In this document: positions 1 to 5,554 of the stretch, in pieces | How the letters are laid out: each line of letters starts with the position of its first letter | Position numbering within the stretch: the stretch's first letter is position 1 | The notes under the pieces: generated by a model | Database searches by the model: none | What the model was told of the DNA's origin: nothing | What the model saw: only the letters and a program-made list of their open reading frames with translations | Position numbers and translations under genes: made by a program | Assembly: GCA_937942465.1 (NCBI GenBank) | Contig: CALDEO010000240.1 | Location: forward strand, 1-5,554 | Direction of reading: 5' to 3' | Source: an uncultured Saprospiraceae bacterium | GTDB taxonomy: Bacteria; Bacteroidota; Bacteroidia; Chitinophagales; Saprospiraceae | Length of the DNA stretch: 5,554 nucleotides

Positions 1-1665
1 CGTGGGTACCTATCTACGGTTGACGATAGACTGCACTTAGGATTAGCAAATACACAAACTGTAGATACATTGATAATTAACTGGCCATCAGGAAGACATC
101 AAATATTGACTAATGTAAACGCTAACCAGTTCTTAAAAATCAATCTAAAAGATTCTAAAGAAGGTAGATATCAGTATCCACAAACTACTGAAGAGCCTAT
201 CTATACCGAAACAACCGATATAAAATATACACATAAAGAAAACTACTATGACGATCTCATCACTGAAGTACTCTTGCCATATGAGCAATCTAAACTTGGG
301 CCAGGACTTGCAACTGCAGATGTCAATGGTGACGGATTGGATGATGTATACATAGGTGGTGCCCCTGATCAAGCTGGAGCACTCTGGCTACAAACAAAAT
401 CATCTAATTTCGAGTTGAGTTCGCAAAGTATATTCAATAAACACAAAGATCATGAGGATCACGGTGCTCACTTCTTTGATATGGACAATGATGGAGACCT
501 AGATCTATATGTAGTCAGTGGTGCCAATGAAATAGAGAATGACGACCCTCTTGCATCAGATAGGCTCTATATTAACAATGGTAAGGGCAAGTTTACAGAT
601 GCTAGCGATAGACTCCCCTCGATGACTGATATCGGACTCAAGGTACGTAGTAACGACATAGACAATGATGGAGACCTAGATCTTATAGTAGGCGGTAGGA
701 TTATACCTAAAAACTACCCTAAACCTCCAAGATCATACATCCTAGAAAACAACAACGGACGCTTTACTGATGTAACGGATAGCTGGTCGAAAGAAATCGC
801 GACAATCGGTCTTGTTAATGATTTTATATTTACTGACTTTGACAATGATGATAAAGACGACCTTATCATTGTAGGTGAGTGGATGCCTATTAGTTTCTTT
901 AAAAACACAGGAAGCTCGTACATCAATGTTACAGATCAAAAACTCGATACCCCTCTAAGCGGATGGTGGTTTTCTATTAAAGAACTGGACCTCGATAATG
1001 ATGGAGATCAAGACCTCGTTGTAGGAAATTTGGGTATGAATTCAAAATTTCATGCAAGTTCTAAAAAACCATTCAAAGTAGTATCAAATGACTTTGATAA
1101 CAATGGAGTCAATGATGTCGTATTGATTAAAGAATACAAGGGTAAAGATGTACCTGTACGTGGACGTGAATGCTCTAGTGAACAGATGCCATACATTGCC
1201 GAAAAATTTGAAACATATAGCGGCTTTGCCAATGCATCTGTTATTGATATACTAGGCGAAGACAAAATCAACGAAGGCATAAGCCTAAGCGTAAATACAT
1301 TCGAAAATATAATTCTTGTTAACGAGAATGGATCTTACACTGTAAAGAATTTACCATTTGAAGCACAAGGGTTTCCTATCTATGGTATTGAAAGCACTGA
1401 TATAAACAATGACGGTCTCATCGATTTAATAATCTGCGGTAACATCTACAATATGGAACCTGAAACGCCACGTCAAGATGCAGGTAATGGATTAACGTTA
1501 ATCAACAAAGGAGATATGACATTTGACGCTAAAGGAATCACCAGTGGATTCTATGCTCCGTATGATGCCAAAGAAATTATTAAAGTAAATAAAGCAAACG
1601 GCAATGAATGCTTTATCGTCGCTAACAATAACGAAAAAATACAGACTTTCGAATTGCAAAAATAA
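1..1665 (+). CDS. VCBS/FG-GAP repeat protein with ASPIC/UnbV domain (5' end outside window)
   Basis: The frame is open from base 1, so this is the C-terminal 554 residues of a longer protein. The in-frame TTG at 70 is an internal leucine, not a start. Visible residues 1-45 are the end of an ASPIC/UnbV domain (LHLGLA, then INWPSG at about 26-31, then a TNVNANQ segment). Seven aspartate-rich calcium-loop-type motifs of FG-GAP/VCBS repeats follow at about residues 107, 160, 219, 279, 330, 364 and 467, for example DMDNDGDLD and DLDNDGDQD. The segments NLGMNS (~343-348) and RGRECSSEQMP (387-397) resemble blocks I recall as conserved in this Bacteroidota family. Such proteins are usually about 1,100 residues, with more FG-GAP repeats before ASPIC and an N-terminal export or lipoprotein signal, which would lie outside this window. 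The end (FELQK) shows no T9SS sorting domain. A beta-propeller on the cell surface or in the periplasm is inferred; the substrate is unknown. It is convergent with the sulfotransferase gene. Confidence 0.93.
   Translation, partial: RGYLSTVDDRLHLGLANTQTVDTLIINWPSGRHQILTNVNANQFLKINLKDSKEGRYQYPQTTEEPIYTETTDIKYTHKENYYDDLITEVLLPYEQSKLGPGLATADVNGDGLDDVYIGGAPDQAGALWLQTKSSNFELSSQSIFNKHKDHEDHGAHFFDMDNDGDLDLYVVSGANEIENDDPLASDRLYINNGKGKFTDASDRLPSMTDIGLKVRSNDIDNDGDLDLIVGGRIIPKNYPKPPRSYILENNNGRFTDVTDSWSKEIATIGLVNDFIFTDFDNDDKDDLIIVGEWMPISFFKNTGSSYINVTDQKLDTPLSGWWFSIKELDLDNDGDQDLVVGNLGMNSKFHASSKKPFKVVSNDFDNNGVNDVVLIKEYKGKDVPVRGRECSSEQMPYIAEKFETYSGFANASVIDILGEDKINEGISLSVNTFENIILVNENGSYTVKNLPFEAQGFPIYGIESTDINNDGLIDLIICGNIYNMEPETPRQDAGNGLTLINKGDMTFDAKGITSGFYAPYDAKEIIKVNKANGNECFIVANNNEKIQTFELQK
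319..1425 (+). repeat. Seven FG-GAP/VCBS calcium-loop-type motifs
   Basis: Nine-residue aspartate/asparagine-rich loops of the form DxDxDGxxD begin at 319 (DVNGDGLDD), 478 (DMDNDGDLD), 655 (DIDNDGDLD), 835 (DFDNDDKDD), 988 (DLDNDGDQD), 1090 (DFDNNGVND) and 1399 (DINNDGLID). Each is followed by a short hydrophobic strand (DLYVVSG, DLIVGG, DLVVGN and similar), as in integrin-type propeller blades. The fourth loop has Asp in place of the usual Gly, and the sixth has Asn at the fifth position. Calcium binding follows from the family and is not shown here. Spacing is irregular (about 100 to 310 bases), so the blades differ in length or some have lost the motif. Confidence 0.85.
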
Positions 1666-1669
1666 TGGT

Positions 1670-1712
1670 TATTACTCTATGGCTAAATCAATAATTTAGT
1701 CATAGAGTGATA
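1670..1712. terminator. Long hairpin between convergent genes, probable bidirectional terminator
   Basis: Bases 1670-1688 pair with 1694-1712 around a 5-nt loop (CAATA), giving a 19-bp stem. In plus-strand RNA the only irregularities are two U-G wobbles (1673/1709 and 1682/1700). In minus-strand RNA these become A-C mismatches. The hairpin starts 5 nt after the VCBS stop and ends 1 nt before the sulfotransferase stop. A T-rich run follows it only on the minus strand (ATTATTTTTG, complement of the end of the VCBS gene). The plus side lacks a good T-tract. Termination of both genes is inferred from position; the hairpin itself is seen directly. Confidence 0.7.
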
Positions 1713-1713
1713 T

Positions 1714-2805
1714 CTACCCAAATAGCTTTTTAAAGAACGATGTTTTTTTCTTAGTTACTACCTCAAGAGTACATTTATCAATATCAAATTTCATTATAGC
1801 CTTAGACAGATGCTTGCTTACTTTTAGCTTTGCATTTACCAGACTTGTCAATTGCTCTGTAGCGTCCAATGGCTCATCTGTAGACATGTGCTCCATCAGA
1901 TCTGTAAAGTCAGTAGCGTCTCCAAGCTTATCAATTTCTCTAGCTACATTCTTATTCCAATTGGATACATAACCCCGTCCATTTTCAAATGCGGTATGTT
2001 GATGCAACCACACATTGAGGTCATTAAAGTAACTGGCATTCCTAGTCATAAAGGTTTGATTGCCATCGAATAAAGTCATCAAGTTGAACCGCTCTGTATA
2101 CTTCATTACATACTCATACCGATCCTTAGAGAAGTCAACGGACTTTGCACGTATACCTAGATTGTTAAATGCATCATTATAATAATTATACAAAGCCATA
2201 TCTAGCGGATTATTCTCGATAATTAACTGCTTCATTTCTTCAGAAATCTCACTTACTTTAGGTCTATTAAGCGTAACTCTTTTTACGTTTATTTTCTTCG
2301 GAAATTTGACTCCTAATCGTTCCTCATAGAAGCTCAAAGACTTATTGTATTCTTCAAATATACCGACCGACACATCTAGATCATCCATCATCTTAATAAC
2401 TCTATTAAGATCACTCTTGGTAGCACCTTTATCAGGATACCACCTACCTCCAATCAGAAAATTTACTGTGGCGTTTTGGCTTTGTTTATTAAGCACATAC
2501 TCCTTAAGGTTACGGGGTTTCTTTTTAAGAAGTCCAAAAAACTCCTTCCTATCTCTAACAAAAAAATACTCTGACACTACCTTGTCAATTGGGTGACGGA
2601 GCATCGTATATATCTGATACTCTCTATACTTGAGGAAGTTAGCCTCATTGAAAATATCACCAGAATTAGATCTCTTAGTCTTATTATCTATATGTCGATA
2701 GTAAAAAGGATCTTTTGCAGTCATCCACTTAGTTCCAGTGATTGCACAGTCTAGTGTCGTACCTCCCGTTTTGGGTATATGTATAAAAATATTCTTACTT
2801 TTCAT
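1714..2805 (-). CDS. Sulfotransferase family protein (Sulfotransfer_2-like), PAPS-dependent, with C-terminal extension
   Basis: This 363-residue protein is predicted to transfer sulfate from PAPS to an acceptor, most likely a carbohydrate hydroxyl. The 5'-phosphosulfate loop is at residues 7-18 (FIHIPKTGGTTL). The 3'-phosphate motif is at 67-80 (TMLRHPIDKVVSEY), with Arg70 and Ser78 in the usual R-S spacing. Further family-like segments are QNATVNFLIGG (110-120), VGIFEEYNKSLSF (147-159) and a DMALYNYYNDAF block (202-213). His38 (YYRHID) lies between the two nucleotide motifs and could be the catalytic base; this is a guess from position. The domain seems complete by about residue 217. Residues 218-363 are unrecognised and end in a basic/aromatic tail (KKKTSFFKKLFG). 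No signal peptide or membrane helix is seen, so it is probably cytoplasmic, perhaps membrane-attached by the tail. The ATG at 2805 begins just before the P-loop strand and is preceded by AT-rich sequence without Shine-Dalgarno. No convincing promoter of the Bacteroidota TAnnTTTG type was found in 2806-2910. The acceptor is unknown. Confidence 0.9.
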   Translation of the reverse strand: MKSKNIFIHIPKTGGTTLDCAITGTKWMTAKDPFYYRHIDNKTKRSNSGDIFNEANFLKYREYQIYTMLRHPIDKVVSEYFFVRDRKEFFGLLKKKPRNLKEYVLNKQSQNATVNFLIGGRWYPDKGATKSDLNRVIKMMDDLDVSVGIFEEYNKSLSFYEERLGVKFPKKINVKRVTLNRPKVSEISEEMKQLIIENNPLDMALYNYYNDAFNNLGIRAKSVDFSKDRYEYVMKYTERFNLMTLFDGNQTFMTRNASYFNDLNVWLHQHTAFENGRGYVSNWNKNVAREIDKLGDATDFTDLMEHMSTDEPLDATEQLTSLVNAKLKVSKHLSKAIMKFDIDKCTLEVVTKKKTSFFKKLFG

Positions 2806-2910
2806 TTGGAGTATTTTACAATATATAGGCTAAAGTAATAAATTCAGACAAGACTATGCATTAGCCTAATTGTAATAAGTCCAACACAACTCAATATTCT
2901 ATTACAAACG

Positions 2911-2947
2911 AAAAAAGCCCTGTTAACTTATGAAGTCAACAGGGCTT
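2911..2947 (-). terminator. Intrinsic terminator of the adhesin-PorP unit
   Basis: Read on the minus strand, a 13-bp stem (AAGCCCTGTTGAC pairing with GTTAACAGGGCTT, one G-U wobble) encloses a 7-nt loop and runs straight into six T residues (complement of 2911-2916). It begins 20 nt after the PorP/SprF stop codon, as expected for a rho-independent terminator. In plus-strand RNA the wobble becomes an A-C mismatch. A T-rich stretch also lies on the plus side (2946-2955), but no plus-strand gene ends here. The terminator separates the PorP gene from the sulfotransferase downstream. Confidence 0.88.
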
Positions 2948-2967
2948 ATATTTTTAGTTGAAAATCT

Positions 2968-3936
2968 CTAGATCTCCACTTTCTCTACACTCTTATTATC
3001 GTTGAATTTAATACCAATACTGATCTCATGAGATCCATTGTTATATTGCTGAAATTCATGACGAGATACATTATATGAGTAATACAGGTTTAATGTATTA
3101 ACCTTGGCACCTATAAGGAAACCAAGTCTCTCATCAGCACCTATAGCATACGTAAGACCACCTGTTAATCGCTTATCTAAAAACTGTGCTTTTAGATTAA
3201 CATCAACGTGTGATGGTACAAACATCAACTGCTTAACCACTATCGAAGGTTCTAATATAATGTCCTCCTCTTCAAAGTCTATAACATATCCTACATTGAA
3301 TATATAGTTGAACCCACCTGCATCAATAGTCGGATCATATGACTCATCTAGATTGCTGCTGATGAGTGATGGAAATGAAAGACCGTATTTAATTTTTTGT
3401 TCATAAATACCATATACTCCAAATGTAACATCAAAAAACTGAGAACCGTCTAATCGATCCAATAGTGTCTGGTCACTGATATCTAACAAAGGATTATCTA
3501 AGTCTGAACCTGATACTTTATGCTGTATATATTCTCCAGACAGACCAAATCCTAATTTATTGGTCGGACTATCTATCGTATACGCTAGCGACAATTGCCC
3601 TTTAGTCGTCTGTAAGGCTCCATTGTTGTCTTGCATTAGCAATGCTCCAAAGCTAACTCTATTGGCTATAGGGCCATCGTAATTGACCATTACAGTCTTT
3701 GGAGATCCTGGAAAAGAAGCCCACTTGTTTCTATATTTAAACACAAGTTGCTTTTCTCCAGTGATACCATTGGCACCAGGGTTAATAAGGACAGGTGTTA
3801 TATAATGCTGCGTAGTTATATATCGTTCGTCAAAATATCTTCTCTGCCCATTAACTTGAGCAAGAGCGATGAAACAAAAAACTACTATACTGAAATACTT
3901 GATCATAAGTATATTATTTATCTTCTTAGAATTCAT
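2968..3936 (-). CDS. PorP/SprF family type IX secretion system outer-membrane protein
   Basis: This 322-residue protein is a full-length member of the PorP/SprF family, outer-membrane beta-barrels associated with T9SS. A signal peptide occupies about residues 1-30: basic MNSKK, hydrophobic YFSIVVFCFIALA, probable cleavage in VNG|Q, a form common in this phylum. The mature N-terminus has LINPGANG (50-57), matching the family's usual INPAYAG-like segment, then YRNKWASFPGSPKT (68-81), its hallmark block. The rest alternates as beta strands and ends with GSHEISIGIKF, typical of the family's last strand, plus a short polar tail. ATG 3936 is chosen as the start. An in-frame ATG at 3906 (MIKYFSIVV) would also give a good signal peptide, so the first ten residues are uncertain. 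It lies 19 nt downstream of the type B adhesin gene with no terminator between them, so the two are probably cotranscribed. By analogy with SprF and SprB, it likely supports secretion or surface attachment of that adhesin. Paralogues are usually numerous, so no gene symbol is given. Confidence 0.93.
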   Translation of the reverse strand: MNSKKINNILMIKYFSIVVFCFIALAQVNGQRRYFDERYITTQHYITPVLINPGANGITGEKQLVFKYRNKWASFPGSPKTVMVNYDGPIANRVSFGALLMQDNNGALQTTKGQLSLAYTIDSPTNKLGFGLSGEYIQHKVSGSDLDNPLLDISDQTLLDRLDGSQFFDVTFGVYGIYEQKIKYGLSFPSLISSNLDESYDPTIDAGGFNYIFNVGYVIDFEEEDIILEPSIVVKQLMFVPSHVDVNLKAQFLDKRLTGGLTYAIGADERLGFLIGAKVNTLNLYYSYNVSRHEFQQYNNGSHEISIGIKFNDNKSVEKVEI

Positions 3937-3955
3937 TTTAGTTTATGTAGGAATC

Positions 3956-4237
3956 TTACTCTCGTAAAAGTGTAACCGTTCCTTTATATAGTCTTGAATC
4001 TCCATTATTGAATGCTACTTGTAGTATCCAATAATAAGCTCCTTCTGTCAACAACACTCCATTATCATCAACTCCCTGCCAGTTGTTACTAGCATTGAAA
4101 GTAGCGTCGCTATACACTAGTCTACCCCATCTATCATAAAATTGGATTGAAGTAGGATTATTGTTAGCACATGTAATAAAGAATGCATCATTGAGACCAT
4201 CTCCGTTAGGAGTTATAATAGGCACTGCAGTGTAACA
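3956..4237 (-). other. Type B T9SS C-terminal sorting domain (CHU_C)
   Basis: The last 93 residues of the adhesin form a complete type B sorting domain. It starts near CYTAVPIITPNGDGLND, continues through the FYDRWGRLVY strand and the WQGVDDNG turn, and closes with GAYYW, LYKGTVTLL and the terminal RE. It differs from the shorter type A domain in having the TPNGDGLND opening and the RWG motif. It carries two cysteines, at residues 440 and 462 of the visible protein. The domain signals translocation across the outer membrane; in type B proteins this is known to depend on PorP/SprF-like partners. Confidence 0.92.
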
Positions 4238-5554
4238 TGCATCTCCATCTTCAGAGTTAACAATGAAATTATCACTCAATTGAGTACAATTATTAGCATC
4301 TGTAATGAATACAGAATATGTACCAACTGCTAGGTTAGTAACATCTTGCGTTACAACATTCAATGGAGCATTCCATAAGTAAGTATATGGTGCTACTCCT
4401 CCAGACACATCGATATCTATCGACCCTGGTGGTGTAGATACAAATGATACTGTCTCTATTGATATTTCTTCTGGCTCTGTAATTGTAAACGTGCCACTAG
4501 CACTACTACCTGCTGCATCCGTGATGCTTAATGTATAAGTTCCTGCGCAAATACCGTCTATAGGCAACGCATCATAAGATCCAAAAAGAGATCCATCTGT
4601 ATTCAATATATCTATCATCAATGCTCCTGTAAAACCTCCTATTGTTGCATCTATCGATCCATCACAGAAGTCACCAGTAAGACCAGGGCAAGAAACACCG
4701 AATCCACCATTATCAGCTTCTGATATGGCAATTATTGTATCTATCACTGGGTTACCATTAGGATCCATCACAAAGACACCCGTTGTAGAAAGTGTGGCTG
4801 TACAACCATTAGCATCTGTAACTACGGCGTTGTAAGTACCTGATATTAGATTCATAATATCACCTGAGTCCGTAGGGCATCCTGCACCTGTATCACATGA
4901 TCCACCTGTCCATACATATGCATAAGGCTCTGTACCACCTGTAACAGTAGTAGTTATTGTACCATCATTACCTACACTTGTCACTGGAGTGACTGCATCA
5001 AGAGTAAAACTCAATGCATCTGGCTCAGTGATTGTAATAATTGATGTATTTATGTTAGCTGGCTCTGATCCATCAATGACAGACACTTCATATGTTCCCG
5101 CAGGAAGATTACTTATCATGTTAGCACCGATAGTGGCGCCAGAGTTATTAATCGTAAGCGAATAGTTGGGACAACCTCCTGATATATCAAAAGTCACTAC
5201 CCCATCTTCGGCAGCATTACAACTTACATTGCTGATTGTCGTCGTCACTGCGAATGCCTCAACATTAGAGACAATCTCTATTGTATTACCTGCTGTACAA
5301 CCTGTCGCCGGATCAGTAACTATATAAGAGTATGAGCCTGTTGGCAAATTTTCAAGAGTTAAGTCGGCACCAATACCTGCAGGCATCCACTCTACCGTTA
5401 CTGGATTGATAGAACTAGTTAAAGTTATCGACCCTAATCCATCACAAGATACCGGTGTTACATCCTCCGTTATAACCGGAGCATCACTACTACCTGCAAT
5501 GACAACCACACCTGTAGATGTACAGTCATTATCATCAGTGATTGTATATGTGTA
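3956..5554 (-). CDS. Secreted SprB-repeat protein with type B T9SS (gliding motility-associated) C-terminal domain, 5' end outside window
   Basis: The frame is open to the right edge, so these are the last 532 residues of a longer surface protein. A GTG at 5509 is an internal valine, because the module sequence continues upstream (YTYTITDDNDCT at residues 1-12). Residues 1-434 are tandem SprB-like/Ig-like modules of about 71-98 residues. They share a GG-x-PY-x-Y-x-W core strand, a GTY-x-V strand, a TD-x-NGC turn and ITEP linkers. Residues 440-532 form the CHU_C domain: ITPNGDGLNDAFFI, IQFYDRWGRLVY, NWQGVDDNGVLLTEGAYYW, and a final KGTVTLLRE. This domain directs export through T9SS as a type B signal. 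The full protein is likely an adhesin or other extracellular structural protein. No catalytic domain is visible in this part. The downstream PorP/SprF gene, 19 nt away, is its probable dedicated partner. Whether it works in gliding, adhesion or another role cannot be told from this fragment. Confidence 0.93.
   Translation of the reverse strand, partial: YTYTITDDNDCTSTGVVVIAGSSDAPVITEDVTPVSCDGLGSITLTSSINPVTVEWMPAGIGADLTLENLPTGSYSYIVTDPATGCTAGNTIEIVSNVEAFAVTTTISNVSCNAAEDGVVTFDISGGCPNYSLTINNSGATIGANMISNLPAGTYEVSVIDGSEPANINTSIITITEPDALSFTLDAVTPVTSVGNDGTITTTVTGGTEPYAYVWTGGSCDTGAGCPTDSGDIMNLISGTYNAVVTDANGCTATLSTTGVFVMDPNGNPVIDTIIAISEADNGGFGVSCPGLTGDFCDGSIDATIGGFTGALMIDILNTDGSLFGSYDALPIDGICAGTYTLSITDAAGSSASGTFTITEPEEISIETVSFVSTPPGSIDIDVSGGVAPYTYLWNAPLNVVTQDVTNLAVGTYSVFITDANNCTQLSDNFIVNSEDGDACYTAVPIITPNGDGLNDAFFITCANNNPTSIQFYDRWGRLVYSDATFNASNNWQGVDDNGVLLTEGAYYWILQVAFNNGDSRLYKGTVTLLRE
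4253..5554 (-). repeat. Tandem SprB-like modules, five complete and one partial
   Basis: Approximate module boundaries on the minus strand are: partial 5554-5477, A 5476-5264, B 5263-5021, C 5020-4763, D 4762-4469 and E 4468-4253. Each ends with a strand pair such as GSYSYIVTD, GTYEVSVID, GTYNAVVTD, GTYTLSITD or GTYSVFITD, followed by a beta linker (two read ITITEP/FTITEP). Modules C and E keep the GG-x-PYxYxW core (GGTEPYAYVW, GGVAPYTYLW). A lacks it (INPVTVEWMPAG), B has GGCPNYSLTI, and D has GGFTGALMIDI plus an insertion around GVSCPGLTGDFCDGS. The copies are diverged and no near-identical DNA repeats were noticed, so this is an old array and not a recent expansion. Confidence 0.82.

Noticed and set aside
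70..72. TTG as a start codon for the VCBS protein
   Set aside because: The frame is open to base 1, and the residues before it (LHLGLANTQTVDT) belong to the ASPIC/UnbV domain, so the gene starts outside the window.
145..1280. Minus-strand open frames inside the VCBS gene
   Set aside because: They overlap a strongly supported coding frame with regularly placed calcium-loop-type motifs, and their translations look like antisense noise.
1852..2596. Plus-strand open frames at 1852-2073 and 2345-2596
   Set aside because: They lie opposite the sulfotransferase gene, which has clear motifs; their translations resemble no family and they are antisense shadows.
2806..2910. A Bacteroidota-type promoter (TTG and TAnnTTTG) for the sulfotransferase
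   Set aside because: Near matches exist on the minus strand (TACTTTAG, TAGTCTTG), but each has a mismatch and no upstream TTG at a suitable spacing.
3104..3975. Plus-strand open frames opposite the PorP/SprF gene (3104-3307, 3748-3975)
   Set aside because: They are shadows of a well-recognised gene, with no domain or plausible start context.
5507..5509. GTG (minus strand) as the start of the adhesin
   Set aside because: The frame continues to the window edge with typical module sequence (YTYTITDDNDCT), and no signal peptide follows the GTG.
4253..5554. A CRISPR array or a recent tandem DNA duplication in the repeat-rich minus-strand gene
   Set aside because: The repetition is at protein level in modules of unequal length with diverged DNA; no short identical repeats with regular spacers were seen.

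Overview
This window looks like chromosomal DNA of a member of the Bacteroidota, probably an environmental or marine gliding-type lineage such as Saprospiria, Cytophagia or Flavobacteriia; the order cannot be fixed from this piece. The evidence is a type B (CHU_C, gliding motility-associated) C-terminal sorting domain next to a PorP/SprF-family gene, both specific to type IX secretion (T9SS) in this phylum. Supporting signs are a VCBS/ASPIC-UnbV surface protein of a form common in Bacteroidota, AT-rich DNA, and starts preceded by A-rich rather than Shine-Dalgarno sequence.

Layout. (1) 1-1665, plus strand: the C-terminal ~554 residues of a large VCBS/FG-GAP repeat protein, entering from the left edge inside its ASPIC/UnbV domain. 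(2) 1666-1713: a 48-nt convergent gap almost filled by a long hairpin (1670-1712). (3) 1714-2805, minus strand: a PAPS-dependent sulfotransferase of the Sulfotransfer_2 type with an unrecognised ~146-residue C-terminal extension. (4) 2806-2967: an intergenic stretch with a clear minus-strand intrinsic terminator (2911-2947). (5) 2968-3936, minus strand: a PorP/SprF-family outer-membrane protein. (6) 3956-5554, minus strand: the C-terminal 532 residues of a secreted protein made of SprB-like modules ending in a type B T9SS sorting domain; it leaves the window at the right edge.

How the genes work together. The last two genes form an adhesin-then-PorP/SprF pair separated by only 19 nt and closed by one terminator. 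This is the usual arrangement for a type B T9SS cargo and its dedicated SprF-like partner, needed for secretion or surface attachment. The sulfotransferase lies beyond that terminator and is probably its own transcription unit. The VCBS protein is convergent to it. All four genes fit cell-surface or glycan biology, but only the adhesin/PorP pair has a strong functional link.

No RNA genes, CRISPR array, insertion sequence, phage genes or clearly novel system were seen. The most notable features are the sulfotransferase extension, the changing cysteine pattern across the adhesin modules, and a 23-nt exact repeat inside the VCBS gene.
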